From assembly GCA_900696685.1 (NCBI GenBank), contig CAADHA010000047.1, positions 1 through 44,848 on the forward strand: a DNA stretch of 44,848 bases. Direction: 5' to 3'. The translations under genes were made by a program, and so were the position numbers. Below are positions 8,533 through 17,409 of this stretch, one piece after another. This DNA is from an uncultured Planctomycetota bacterium. Lineage in GTDB: Bacteria > Planctomycetota > Phycisphaerae > Phycisphaerales > UBA5793. Under the pieces are notes generated by a model, which was given only the letters and a program-made list of their open reading frames with translations, had not been told where the DNA came from and did no database searches. Numbering within the stretch: position 1 is the stretch's first letter; each line of letters begins with the position of its first letter.

Positions 8533-9297
8533 TCAGCCCCCACTGCCACCGCCCATCAGGCGCGCGAGTCGCCCCAGCGCTTCCTCGCCCTGCACGATGC
8601 GCGCGGAGATGGCGGCAGCCTTGTCAAGCACGTCGTCGTTCATCGAGCCGTCGAGTTCGTTGAGCCACTGCTTCGTTGCCGCCATCGCCTGCCGACCGCC
8701 CTTCGCGAGCGACTCCGCAAAGGCGATCGCGTCGGCTTCGAGCGTGTCGCTTGATGCGAGATGCGTGAGCAGGCCGACCTCTTGCGCCCGGCTTGCGGCC
8801 ATCGTTCCGCCGCTGAGGAGAATCTGCCGCGCGCGGCCTGAGCCGAGTTTGCGCACCAGCCACGGCGCGACGACGGCCGGACAGACGCCGAGGTCCACCT
8901 CCGGATAGCCGATGCGCGCTTCCGGGTGGCTGAAGGCGAAGTCACACACGGACATCAGTCCACAACCGCCCCCCACTGCCGCGCCGCGCACGCAGGCAAT
9001 TGTCGGCTGGGGCACACGGCGGATTTCGCGCAGCAGGAGGCTGATGAGCATGAGCAGGTCGCCCATCGCGGGCGGGTTGTTGAGCAGGGCCTTGAGGTCC
9101 ATTCCGGCGCAGAACGCCTTGCCTTCGCCGCTGATGATGATCACGCGGACGCCGGGCGAGTTCGCAAGAGGCCTGAGCGCATCACGCGCGGCCTCGAGGA
9201 GGGGCTGGTTCAATGCATTGCGCGCCTCGGGGCGGTTGAGTCGCAGCTCCGCCACCGCGCCGCCGCCATGATGAAAGACCTTCACGAGATCAGACAT
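8533..9297 (-). CDS. enoyl-CoA hydratase/isomerase family protein
   Basis: Crotonase-fold protein of 254 residues, normal for the family, likely hydrating an unsaturated acyl-CoA. It has NRPEARNALN, the first oxyanion-hole segment AFCAGMDL, and the second in GAAVGGGCGLMSVCD. Of the two crotonase catalytic glutamates, the one in the GGGCEL motif is glycine here, while the one in YPEVDLGVCPAVV is kept. The EVxLGxxPAVV stretch resembles methylglutaconyl-CoA hydratases of leucine breakdown (LiuC type), which fits the leucine dehydrogenase and E1 genes downstream. Precise substrate is inferred. Same operon; gaps are 56 bases upstream and 18 downstream. Confidence 0.88.
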   Translation of the reverse strand: MSDLVKVFHHGGGAVAELRLNRPEARNALNQPLLEAARDALRPLANSPGVRVIIISGEGKAFCAGMDLKALLNNPPAMGDLLMLISLLLREIRRVPQPTIACVRGAAVGGGCGLMSVCDFAFSHPEARIGYPEVDLGVCPAVVAPWLVRKLGSGRARQILLSGGTMAASRAQEVGLLTHLASSDTLEADAIAFAESLAKGGRQAMAATKQWLNELDGSMNDDVLDKAAAISARIVQGEEALGRLARLMGGGSGG

Positions 9298-9353
9298 GCG
9301 CCCGCATTGTAGACCCGGACAATTCGGACGGAATGGGGCGCGGTTGTGTTCGA

Positions 9354-10121
9354 TCAGCCGCGGCGCTTCTCCCAGAACCGTGCGAGAAGAGCAACTCCTT
9401 CGCTTTGCGCAGCGCCTTGCGCCGAAGCGTGCATCGCGTCGTCAAAGGCGGCATCGTTCAGCGAGCCGTCCAACTCGCCGATCCACTGCTTCGTCGCGCG
9501 AAGTGCGGTGATCCCCTTCTCACACAGCGCGGTGCACCATGCTTGCGCCTCTGGCTGCACTGCATCGGTCGAAGCAACCTTGCGCGATACGAGCCCGAGG
9601 CGCTGGGCTTCGTCCGCGCCGAAGAGCCGTCCGCTCAGGAGCACTTCGCGCGCCGCCCCGTCGCCGATGGTCTGCCGCAGCACCGGAATGTTCACGGCAG
9701 GCGAGATGCCCAGTCGATGCACCGGGTAGCCGAACTGCGCCTCGGGTCCGGCGAAGACGAAGTCGCACGCCGCGACCATGGCGCATCCGCCCGCCAGGGC
9801 CGCTCCATGCACTGCGGCGACGGCGACCTGCGGCAGGCGGCGCAATCGCCGCGTGATCTGCGCGAGTTGCTCGATGTACCGTACCATGACATCGGGCCTG
9901 TTCACGGCTGCGCCGAGATCGAAGCCCGCACAGAACGCCGGCCCATTGCCGCGCAAGAGAAGCACCGGCGCATCCTCCCGCGCCGCGACCGCATCCAGCG
10001 CCGCAATCATCTCATCCATCATCTCGACGGAAAGCGCATTGCGCTGAGACGGGCGATTGAACGTAAGACCGGCGACGCCGCCTCGCTGCTCCACCACGAT
10101 GAGATGCGCCGCAGGCATCAT
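9354..10121 (-). CDS. enoyl-CoA hydratase/isomerase family protein lacking both catalytic glutamates
   Basis: This second crotonase-fold protein has 255 residues and is clearly related to the adjacent one, sharing the C-terminal ATKQWI/LxELDGSxND segment, so a tandem duplication is likely. Oxyanion-hole elements are present (PAFCAGFDL and GAALAGGCAMVAACD). The positions of both crotonase glutamates are changed: GGCEL reads GGCAM, and the QPEI-type motif reads YPVHRLG. Simple hydration is therefore doubtful; isomerase, thioesterase or other crotonase chemistry, or a partner role to the neighbour, is possible. ATG codons occur at 10121 and 10118, with only a weak SD. It starts 8 bases after the dehydrogenase stop. 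Confidence 0.82.
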   Translation of the reverse strand: MMPAAHLIVVEQRGGVAGLTFNRPSQRNALSVEMMDEMIAALDAVAAREDAPVLLLRGNGPAFCAGFDLGAAVNRPDVMVRYIEQLAQITRRLRRLPQVAVAAVHGAALAGGCAMVAACDFVFAGPEAQFGYPVHRLGISPAVNIPVLRQTIGDGAAREVLLSGRLFGADEAQRLGLVSRKVASTDAVQPEAQAWCTALCEKGITALRATKQWIGELDGSLNDAAFDDAMHASAQGAAQSEGVALLARFWEKRRG

Positions 10122-10129
10122 CGTTGCGC

Positions 10130-10990
10130 TTACTTCGCGTACTCAAACACGCCGCGGCCTGACTTGTCGCCCAGGCGGCCGGCGGTGACGAGCTGGCGGA
10201 GTTTCGGGCAGGGGAAATACTTCTGGTCCCCGAGTTCGTGGTACAGCACCATCATGATGTCGTGGCACACGTCCAGCCCGATGAAATCGGCGAGTCGCAG
10301 CGGACCCATCGGGAAGTTGCAGCCCAGTTTCATGATCTCGTCGATGTGCTCCGCCTCGGCCACGCCTTCCATCCAGGCGTAGAACGCCTCGTTGATGAGC
10401 GGCATGAGCACGCGATTGCTCACGAACCCCGCCCGGTCGTTCGCCGGCACGGGCGTCTTGCCCATCTTCTGCGCCAGCGCAATCGTCCGCGCGGTCGTCT
10501 CTTCGCTCGTCGCCAGCCCTTTGATGACCTCGACGAGTTTCATTACCGGCACGGGGTTGAAGAAGTGCATGCCGATCACACGGTGCGCGTGCTGTCCCAC
10601 CGACGCACCGATCTGCGTGATCGAGATCGAGGAAGTGTTGGAAGCCAGCACGACGTCCGGGCGCATCTGCTCGACAAGTTGGCGGAAGATCTCCTTCTTG
10701 AGATCGGCCCTTTCAAGCACCGCTTCGACGGCCCAGTCGGCGTCGCGCGCGGCGCCGAGGTCGGGCGTGTAGGTCACCCGGCCGACAGCGGCGTCTGCTT
10801 CGGCCTGCGTCATGCGCTGTTTCTCGACATTGCGCGCAAGGATCTTCCTGTGCGCGGCGCGGGCGCGTTCGAGTACGGCGTCGGCCACATCCACCTGATG
10901 CACCCGAATACCGCTCATGGCGGCGGTGAGAGCGATGCCCGAGCCCATCGTCCCCGCCCCGACGACCACAATGGATCTGACTTCAGACAT
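10130..10990 (-). CDS. 3-hydroxyacyl-CoA (3-hydroxybutyryl-CoA) dehydrogenase
   Basis: NAD(P)-dependent oxidation of (S)-3-hydroxyacyl-CoA to 3-oxoacyl-CoA. The 286-residue protein has the short single-function length typical of Hbd/PaaH enzymes. Rossmann loop GAGTMGSG is at residues 11-18. The full catalytic set is seen: S120 and N118 in SNTSS, H142 in MHFFNP, E154 in KLVEV and N192 in GFVSNR. It is the first gene of the seven-gene minus-strand operon, 131 bases after the TolC-like gene of the preceding operon. ATG 10990 is preceded by GAGGGGG; the upstream in-frame stretch is not conserved-looking. Whether it acts in branched-chain or straight-chain oxidation is inferred from neighbours only. 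Confidence 0.94.
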   Translation of the reverse strand: MSEVRSIVVVGAGTMGSGIALTAAMSGIRVHQVDVADAVLERARAAHRKILARNVEKQRMTQAEADAAVGRVTYTPDLGAARDADWAVEAVLERADLKKEIFRQLVEQMRPDVVLASNTSSISITQIGASVGQHAHRVIGMHFFNPVPVMKLVEVIKGLATSEETTARTIALAQKMGKTPVPANDRAGFVSNRVLMPLINEAFYAWMEGVAEAEHIDEIMKLGCNFPMGPLRLADFIGLDVCHDIMMVLYHELGDQKYFPCPKLRQLVTAGRLGDKSGRGVFEYAK

Positions 10991-11121
10991 GCGTGTGCCC
11001 CCTCGGTGCCCGGCGGCGTGCTGCCGCGCCTTTGTTGACACTCTATCAGACGCGCCGCGAGGGTGCCACAGAGAGGCGGATAGGGCAGGGACCGGATTTG
11101 CGACGTGCTGCGCCGCGGCGT

Positions 11122-12819
11122 TCAGTTCGCCCCGTCAATCGGCGCAGTGAGATCAGGAGCAAGCGGCTCCCACCGCACCTTCGATGCGCCCAGGAGCATG
11201 CCCGTCGCAAACGCCACGTCCACCTGCGCGATCTGGTACTCCGCCAGCGCCCGAATCTCCGCGCTGCGGGCGCTGGCGAGGCGCGCCTGCGCGTCGAGCA
11301 CGTCGGTGCTCGTGCGCAGGCCGAGATCAAACTGCCTCTGCTCGGCTTCGAGCACGCGGACTTCGAGCACAGCCGCCCGCGCGCTGGCGAGGATGCGCTG
11401 CCAGTTCGCCTCCAGTTGATCGAGGGCGTTGAAGATTTCGTTGATGATCTGGGCGCGGCGCTGATCGCGCGTAGCGAGGCGCTGGAGGCGCGAATAGACG
11501 GCCTGGTGGTATCGGCTCCGCGCCAATGCGTTGCCCAGAGGAACCTCCACGCTCAGACCCAGGATGTGGTCTTCGAAACTCTTGTCGATGAGCAGGTCCA
11601 GCGAATCGTTCCACGTACTTCCCAGCCCGTTGACGTTGTAGCGATAGTCCAGCGTCACCAGCGGCAGTTTCTGGTTGCGGGCGAAGTCCACGCTGCTCGC
11701 GTCCTGCGCGATGAGCAGTTCAAGCTCGAGCATCTCCATGCGCGTGTCCAGCGCCGCCTCAGCCAGTTGCGCGCCGTCAAGCTCGTAGCGAACCGGATCA
11801 GGCGCCGTGGTCAGCGCGATGATCGTCGGCGTCTCCATCCCGAGGTCCGGCCGGTTGAGGATGCGCTTGAGCAGGCGTTCCGCGTCGCGCACGGCGTTCT
11901 CGGCGATGATGATCGCTTCTACGCGCTGAGCCACGCCCGCCTCGGCCCGGATGACTTCGACCTCCGCCGCGTCCCCGGCCGCCACGCGCCGCCGCGCACG
12001 TTCCAGTTGCACGCCGGCCAGGTCATACTCCTGCTTGCGCACTTCCAGTTCCCGCTGTGCCGCGTACAGGCGCCAGTACACCCGATCCACGTCCGCGATC
12101 ACCCGGACCACCTCGAGTTTCGTCCGTGCCTCGCTGATGAGCGACTGATACTGCGCTACCCGGATTGCGTGCGTATTCGTCCGCGTGCCTGCGTTGCGGA
12201 GCAGGGGCTGGCTGAGCGAAATCGACAGGTCGTTCGTGTATGACGGATTCAGCGTCGAGAACTGGTTGTCCGTCTCCGTCCGATTGAAGGGCAGGTCGAG
12301 CGTGATCGCGCCTCCCGTTCGCAGCGGAATGCGAAAGCCGACATCACCCGAGAGCGACTCGACGTTGGAGCCGCTCAGCCGCGTGTCGGTCGGCTGGTCG
12401 AACTTGGACTGCCGAACGTTGCCGAAAAAGAGCGCCTCGAAGCGGGCCTCTTCCTGCGTGACGTTCTCCTGCGCGATCGTCGGGCTGAGCAGTTGCACGG
12501 CGAGGTCGAGGTTGTGCTCGAGGGCGAATGCGCGGCACTGTTCGATGGACAACTCGATCCGTTCCGGCGCTTCAGCGGCGCGCCGCAGGGAGGGCGCCCG
12601 CTTCTGGAACTCCTCCCGCGCCTCCTCGGGCGTCTGCGTCGCCTTCGCCCGCTGCGCAAGCCCGATCGGCTCGATGTCGCGCAGCGACCTCGGGTCCACG
12701 GAGACGCGCGGGCCTTCGCTCAGCAGCCCGTCGCACCCGACCATCAGAAGGGCAGAAGCACTCAGCGCCGCAAGGGCGATCAGATTGCGGCGACGCCATC
12801 CGCAGATTGGTTCATTCAT
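11122..12819 (-). CDS. TolC-family outer membrane efflux lipoprotein
   Basis: A 565-residue outer-membrane channel component of a tripartite exporter. The N-terminus has RRR, a hydrophobic segment and a lipobox LMVGC at residues 25-29, so lipid attachment at C29 is expected. The rest shows two TolC-type halves: long helices rich in A, E, Q and R (for example ARRRVAAGDAAEVEVIRAEAG and the DLGLRTSTDVLDAQARLASA type), alternating with beta-strand stretches such as LSISLSQPLLR. The start overlaps the permease stop by 8 bases, so translation is probably coupled. It is the last gene of the four-gene export operon. Confidence 0.9.
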   Translation of the reverse strand: MNEPICGWRRRNLIALAALSASALLMVGCDGLLSEGPRVSVDPRSLRDIEPIGLAQRAKATQTPEEAREEFQKRAPSLRRAAEAPERIELSIEQCRAFALEHNLDLAVQLLSPTIAQENVTQEEARFEALFFGNVRQSKFDQPTDTRLSGSNVESLSGDVGFRIPLRTGGAITLDLPFNRTETDNQFSTLNPSYTNDLSISLSQPLLRNAGTRTNTHAIRVAQYQSLISEARTKLEVVRVIADVDRVYWRLYAAQRELEVRKQEYDLAGVQLERARRRVAAGDAAEVEVIRAEAGVAQRVEAIIIAENAVRDAERLLKRILNRPDLGMETPTIIALTTAPDPVRYELDGAQLAEAALDTRMEMLELELLIAQDASSVDFARNQKLPLVTLDYRYNVNGLGSTWNDSLDLLIDKSFEDHILGLSVEVPLGNALARSRYHQAVYSRLQRLATRDQRRAQIINEIFNALDQLEANWQRILASARAAVLEVRVLEAEQRQFDLGLRTSTDVLDAQARLASARSAEIRALAEYQIAQVDVAFATGMLLGASKVRWEPLAPDLTAPIDGAN

Positions 12820-14068
12820 GTCGGAGAGCCTCGATGGGATCGAGCAAGGCGGCCTTGATGGCGGGAAACATGCCGAACAGCACGCCCACGAGGGCGGCGA
12901 AGCCGAAGGACAGCAGCATGGCCCAGGGCGGGATGTAGGCCTTCTCCAGGCCGGCGGCGCCGGCGAGGATCATGGTGATCGACTGCCCCAGTCCAAGCCC
13001 CATGAAGCCTCCGAGAAAACACAGCATCACCGCCTCGACCAGGAACTGGAGCAGAATTGCCGAGCGCCTCGCACCCACGGCCTTGCGCAAGCCGATCTCG
13101 CGTGTCCGTTCAGAAACCGACACAAGCATGATGTTCATGATGCCCACGCCGCCGACGACCAGCGAGATCGCCACGATGCCGAACGCGATGAGCGAGATCA
13201 CCAGCGACACGCGCTTGAACTGCTCGATCGCCTGCTGGATCGCCATGATGCGGAACGTGTCGGGGTCTTCGGGCAGGAGCCTGCGCTTCTTGCGGAGCAG
13301 GGCGCGAAGTTCGGCGATCGCGTCCTCCGAAACCTCGGGCGAGCGGCTTGCCGCCATCGCCTGCATCCAGCCTTCGTTCATCCGCCAGGCCGTGCTGAAG
13401 GGGATGAAGATCTCCGCCTCGGCAGCGGAATCGCGAAAACCCATCGCCGATTCGGGGTTCGGCTCGATCAGCCCCACGATCGTGAATCGCCGGTTGTTGA
13501 TCAGGATCGACTCGCCCGTACAGTCGCGGTCGAGTTTCAGATCGTCGCGCAGGTGGGTGGAGATGATGCAGACCTGATCAAATCGCTGCTGATCGGAAGT
13601 GGAAAAGGGGCGGCCGACGGTCACGAACCGGTTCTCGATCTTGTGCCAGTCGGGCTCGATGCCGGTGATGCGGGCGCCGTCGATCAACTTGTCGCCGTAG
13701 CGCACGTTGCCGCCCATCTCGCGGATGCGTGTGAGAGCGGCGACGCTGGCGCACTCGGTCTCCCAGCCGTCGAAGTTCTCGGGAACGAACCGGATGACGC
13801 GCCAGGAAGCGTTGGCGAAGCGGCCCGTGTCCGGCCAGCGCGGCCCCATGAAGATTTTGTTGGTGCCGAAGGACTGGAACTCGTCGAGCACAAAGGCCTT
13901 CATGCCGGTGAGGGCCGCGATCACCGCCGTAACTGCGGCTACGCCGATGATGATCCCCAGCGTCGTGAGGATCGAGCGCACCTTGTTGGTCCAGATCTGG
14001 CCTGCGGCAAGGGCGGCGCTCTGGAGGAGCAGGCGCAGCGTCGTGATGGGCCAGAGGAGAAATCTCAT
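12812..14068 (-). CDS. MacB-type ABC transporter permease (FtsX domain)
   Basis: A 418-residue inner-membrane permease. One transmembrane segment lies near the N-terminus (residues about 30-55, after the KVRSILTTLGIIIGV motif typical of MacB/LolC-like permeases). A large periplasmic MacB_PCD-type domain follows (about 60-275), then three C-terminal helices of the FtsX domain with the marker SERTREIGLRKAVGA. Such permeases act by mechanotransmission, driving the periplasmic adaptor and the outer-membrane channel. It overlaps the ATPase gene by 4 bases (ATGA) and the TolC gene by 8, so the complex is likely made as a unit. Substrate unknown. Confidence 0.92.
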   Translation of the reverse strand: MRFLLWPITTLRLLLQSAALAAGQIWTNKVRSILTTLGIIIGVAAVTAVIAALTGMKAFVLDEFQSFGTNKIFMGPRWPDTGRFANASWRVIRFVPENFDGWETECASVAALTRIREMGGNVRYGDKLIDGARITGIEPDWHKIENRFVTVGRPFSTSDQQRFDQVCIISTHLRDDLKLDRDCTGESILINNRRFTIVGLIEPNPESAMGFRDSAAEAEIFIPFSTAWRMNEGWMQAMAASRSPEVSEDAIAELRALLRKKRRLLPEDPDTFRIMAIQQAIEQFKRVSLVISLIAFGIVAISLVVGGVGIMNIMLVSVSERTREIGLRKAVGARRSAILLQFLVEAVMLCFLGGFMGLGLGQSITMILAGAAGLEKAYIPPWAMLLSFGFAALVGVLFGMFPAIKAALLDPIEALRHE

Positions 14069-14886
14069 GACCGAGCCTCCGCCGAAGTGCTGCGGGCCCC
14101 CTGGGGAACCACTTCCGGAAAGCCCGCCCCAGCAATTGAGTCGCCCTCCGCGGCCGCGACGGCGTGCGAACGGCGCAGTTGCAGCGCTGCGCGGTTCAAT
14201 TCATCTTCGGCCGCGGGGCGGTCGGAGTGAATCTTCCCGTCTCGCATGCGCACGATGCGCGTGGCGTGCTGGGCGACTTCCTCCTCGTGCGTCACGATGA
14301 TGATGGTCTGCCCCTCGCGGTGCAGTTGCGAGAAGAGTTCGAGTATCTCAGCCGTGGTGCGGCTGTCGAGGTTGCCCGTCGGCTCATCGGCGAGGAGGAT
14401 CGACGGCTCGTTGACCAGGGCGCGGGCGATGGCCACGCGCTGCTTCTGTCCGCCGGAAAGCTGGTTGGGCCGGTGCGTCATCCGGTCGGCCAGACCCACG
14501 CGTTCCAGCGCCGCCCTCGCGCGCCGGTGCCGGCGGAACCAGTCGGACCGCGAATAGACCATCGGCAATTCGACGTTCTTGAGCGCCGTCAGCCGCGGCA
14601 GCAGTTCGAACGACTGGAAGACGAAACCGATCCGCTCGTTGCGCACGCGTGCCAGCGCCGAGGAACTCATGCGGTTGACGAAGTGCCCATCGAGTTCGTA
14701 TGTGCCGCCGGTCGGGCGATCGAGGCAGCCGAGGATGTTCATCATCGTGCTCTTGCCCGAGCCCGATGGGCCCATGATGGCGACCCACTCGTTGGCGGCG
14801 ACGTCAAGATCGACGCCGGCCATCGCATTGATGCGCTCGGTGCCCATCTTGTAGATCTTCGTCACGTGGCGCAGGCGGATGATCAT
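14065..14886 (-). CDS. ABC transporter ATP-binding protein (MacB/LolD type)
   Basis: A 273-residue cytoplasmic ATPase powering the MacB-like permease. Walker [10 protein letters not shown] is at residues 39-47, then the Q-loop in [13 protein letters not shown], signature [15 protein letters not shown], Walker [14 protein letters not shown] and the switch histidine in IIVTHE. The order and FQxFxLLPxLTALxNVxLP segment are typical of the LolD/MacB group. The C-terminal about 45 residues, rich in alanine and charged residues, go beyond the usual 225-230-residue domain and look unstructured. It is 12 bases downstream of the adaptor gene and overlaps the permease by 4 bases. Confidence 0.95.
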   Translation of the reverse strand: MIIRLRHVTKIYKMGTERINAMAGVDLDVAANEWVAIMGPSGSGKSTMMNILGCLDRPTGGTYELDGHFVNRMSSSALARVRNERIGFVFQSFELLPRLTALKNVELPMVYSRSDWFRRHRRARAALERVGLADRMTHRPNQLSGGQKQRVAIARALVNEPSILLADEPTGNLDSRTTAEILELFSQLHREGQTIIIVTHEEEVAQHATRIVRMRDGKIHSDRPAAEDELNRAALQLRRSHAVAAAEGDSIAGAGFPEVVPQGARSTSAEARS

Positions 14887-14898
14887 CGCGCGGGCGCC

Positions 14899-16329
14899 TC
14901 AGCCGTCGGATGCAGCCGACGACGGAGTCGCGCTCTCCTTCTTCGCTGCTTCGTCTTTGCGCTGCTTGTCGAGCTTCTCCTTCTCGACGATCGCTTCATC
15001 CTTGACCGCCTGGTCGTGCTTGAGGCTCTCGAAGACGCGATACGGCCCGACGATCACCGAATCCGCCTCCTCCAGGCCCGACAACACCACCGTCTCCGAG
15101 GCGTCGCTGGCGCCGATCGTGACCGGCGTGACCACGGCCTTGCCGTCGATCATCCGGTAGACCACGGTCGCAACGCCCTTGGTCATGTCGACATTGGGAT
15201 TGTCCTCGCGGATGCTCGGAGGCAGGTCGTCCACAGGGCGGGCGAGCACTGCCTGGGTGGGAACCTTGAGAATCCCCTCATGCCGCCGCGTTTCGATTTC
15301 GACGTCCGCCGTGAGACCTGAATAGATCCTCATCCCCTGCGTGTTGAGAAGGATCTCGGTCTTGTAGTACTTTGAGCCGTCCGTCGCGCGGTCGTTGGAG
15401 AGGGCGACGGCCTGGACGGTCCCCTCGAAGACGCGGCCGGGGTAGGCATTGATGCGCACGGCCGCTCGCTGCCCGACCTCCACTCCCCCCACTGCCGCCT
15501 CGTCCACCTGGGCGTTGAGCAGCATGACCGACAGGTCCGCGACCTGCATGATGACCGTCCCCGCATTGTTCATCGTGCCCGTCATCACCAGCTCGCCGAC
15601 CTCGGCGTTGATGCGCGTGATCGTTCCGTCGATGGGCGATCTGATGGTCGTGTAACTCAGGTCGTCGCGCGCCTGCTCGATGGCGGCGTCCGACGCCTGG
15701 AGATTGAACTCCATGACGGTCAGGTTCAGTTCATCCGCCTTGAGCGCCTGCTCCTGCGATGCGAGCGAAGCCCGCAGTTCGTCAACGCGTGCGCCGGCCT
15801 GGTCCACCACCGACTGCGCGACATCGTGCGTCGCCAGGAGTCCGGAGTTCCGTTGAAGATCGAGTTCCGCCTGGCGAAGGGACGCCCGCGTGCCGTCAAT
15901 CGACGCCCGCGTGCCCTCGAGGCGCGCGCGATGGACTTCGATCGCCGCTGCGTCGGCGGCACGCCGCGCCTCGGCCGCGCGCAGGCTCGCCTCGCGGTCC
16001 GTCGAGTCGAGTTGCACGAGCAGCGAAGCGGGAACCGGCGGATCGGCCTCGGGATTCCCTCGCGTCACCAGGTCGCCTTCCTTGAACGGAAGCGCCGTGA
16101 TCCGCGCCGACAGCCTTGCGCTGATGTCCACCTTGGTCCGAGGCTCAATCTCGCCCGGCGCCCGGATCGTCTCGATGAGCACGCCCCGCTCCGGCTGGGC
16201 GAGGCGCACCACGGTCGACTGCGGCTTGGGCATGGCATCACGGATTTTCTGCACAGCCGTTGGCCCGACAAGGGCCCCGAGGCCCGCGAGCACTACGACC
16301 GTCGCGCCGGCAATGATGAGTCCCTTCAC
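14899..16329 (-). CDS. HlyD/MacA-family periplasmic adaptor (membrane fusion protein)
   Basis: A 476-residue adaptor linking the inner-membrane ABC transporter to the TolC-like channel. The N-terminal helix KGLIIAGATVVVLAGLGALV anchors it in the inner membrane. A split lipoyl/beta-barrel follows, interrupted by a long coiled coil (about residues 120-240, alanine/glutamate/arginine rich) and rejoined at TTIRSPIDGTITRINAEVGE. A lysine- and glutamate-rich C-terminal tail (EKEKLDKQRKDEAAKKE) is unusual for the family. I chose the GTG at 16329 because GGAGAG precedes it and the anchor helix follows at once; the longer in-frame start at 16488 has no such support. First gene of the export operon. 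Confidence 0.9.
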   Translation of the reverse strand: MKGLIIAGATVVVLAGLGALVGPTAVQKIRDAMPKPQSTVVRLAQPERGVLIETIRAPGEIEPRTKVDISARLSARITALPFKEGDLVTRGNPEADPPVPASLLVQLDSTDREASLRAAEARRAADAAAIEVHRARLEGTRASIDGTRASLRQAELDLQRNSGLLATHDVAQSVVDQAGARVDELRASLASQEQALKADELNLTVMEFNLQASDAAIEQARDDLSYTTIRSPIDGTITRINAEVGELVMTGTMNNAGTVIMQVADLSVMLLNAQVDEAAVGGVEVGQRAAVRINAYPGRVFEGTVQAVALSNDRATDGSKYYKTEILLNTQGMRIYSGLTADVEIETRRHEGILKVPTQAVLARPVDDLPPSIREDNPNVDMTKGVATVVYRMIDGKAVVTPVTIGASDASETVVLSGLEEADSVIVGPYRVFESLKHDQAVKDEAIVEKEKLDKQRKDEAAKKESATPSSAASDG

Positions 16330-16512
16330 GTCTGCTCTCTCCGTCGTCAGGGCAGGGGCGTCGAGCGAGTCGGACGGCAACTGGAGGGCGCCGCCCCATA
16401 CTCCTGTTGGGAAATCCGGGCTTTCGGTTGCTTTGGCGGACCGGCCGGTCGATCCCGCGAATCTGATGATACGCGTTCGACGGGCCATTCATTCGAGTGT
16501 ACCGTTGAGGCC

Positions 16513-17406
16513 ATGTCCGCGTTCGAGGTTCTGACAACGGGGCTGATCGATTATGCCGGGCTTTTCCCGCCCGCGGCCCTGTCGATGCGCGATGCGGCAT
16601 TGGAGCACCGCCGCTGGCGGACGAGGCCGGAAGCATGGATTGTGGGTCGCTTTGTCTGCCCCGTCGGCCGCCTCGCCGAACTGGCCCGGGAAGCAGGAGA
16701 CATGGACGAGGACCGATGGGACCTCTCTGTCCTGGCCGGCGACGCACTCGAAACTGACCTCGACGCCATCACGTCGTTCCTTGATGAATCCGCCGGTCGC
16801 TTTGACGTGCCATCGCTCGAAATCAAGGTGGCTTCGATCGAAGGCCTGGAATCCTGCCTCGACGCGCTCGAGTCAGTCGCCGACGCTGTTACGGCATGGT
16901 TCGAGTTTCCACCTGCGTTCGACAGCCGCGGCTTCATCACCGCCCTCGCGGGGACGAGGCACGGCGCCAAGATTCGGACCGGCGGCCTCACGCCGGACCA
17001 CTTCCCCTCAGTCGAGCGCCTCGCCGCCTTCATCCTCGCGTGCCGCGACGCCCGGGTTCCTTTCAAGGCGACCGCCGGGCTGCACCACCCTCTCCGTCGC
17101 CGCGATGCGAAACTCAATTGCACGATGCACGGCTTCCTGAATCTCTTTCTTGCCGCGGCCGGCGCCAACTCGCGTCATTGCCCTGACGATGCACTTCGCG
17201 CGATCCTGAGTGCGGACGATCCCGTCGCATTCTCGTTCGACGGCGAACAGTGCCGCGCCCTGGACTGGACGTTCAGCGCCCAAGACGTGGCGCGCGGCCG
17301 GCGCCTGGCGGTCTCCTTCGGATCGTGCTCAATCGCCGAGCCGGTTGATGATTTGCACGCCTTGGGGCTGCTCCCGATCGCTGCGGGCGCGCGGAGGGGA
17401 GCCTGA
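16513..17406 (+). CDS. conserved-looking protein of unknown function upstream of fumarylacetoacetase
   Basis: I do not assign a function. The 297-residue protein is soluble, with no signal peptide or membrane segment. Alternating hydrophobic strands and helices suggest an alpha/beta barrel. Stretches that look constrained are DYAGLFPPAALSM near the N-terminus, KIRTGG, FKATAGLHHPLR, MHGFLN and SFGSCSIAEPVDDL at the C-terminus. Histidines and an arginine in the GLHHPLR and KIRTGG segments could form an active site, which is inference. ATG 16513 follows GAGG closely. It ends 3 bases before the fumarylacetoacetase start, so the two are probably co-transcribed, pointing to aromatic amino-acid breakdown. 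It diverges from the export operon. Confidence 0.8.
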   Translation: MSAFEVLTTGLIDYAGLFPPAALSMRDAALEHRRWRTRPEAWIVGRFVCPVGRLAELAREAGDMDEDRWDLSVLAGDALETDLDAITSFLDESAGRFDVPSLEIKVASIEGLESCLDALESVADAVTAWFEFPPAFDSRGFITALAGTRHGAKIRTGGLTPDHFPSVERLAAFILACRDARVPFKATAGLHHPLRRRDAKLNCTMHGFLNLFLAAAGANSRHCPDDALRAILSADDPVAFSFDGEQCRALDWTFSAQDVARGRRLAVSFGSCSIAEPVDDLHALGLLPIAAGARRGA

Positions 17407-17409
17407 CAA

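Noticed and set aside
11053..11068. Minus-strand TGGCAC with GC ten bases after the GG, like a sigma54 site before the hydroxyacyl-CoA dehydrogenase gene
   Set aside because: The -12 half lacks the TTGC context, and a GG-N10-GC match is expected often in GC-rich DNA; no activator gene is nearby.
16330..16488. Longer start for the periplasmic adaptor gene
   Set aside because: It would place 53 charged residues before the membrane anchor; the GTG with an SD directly before the anchor fits better.
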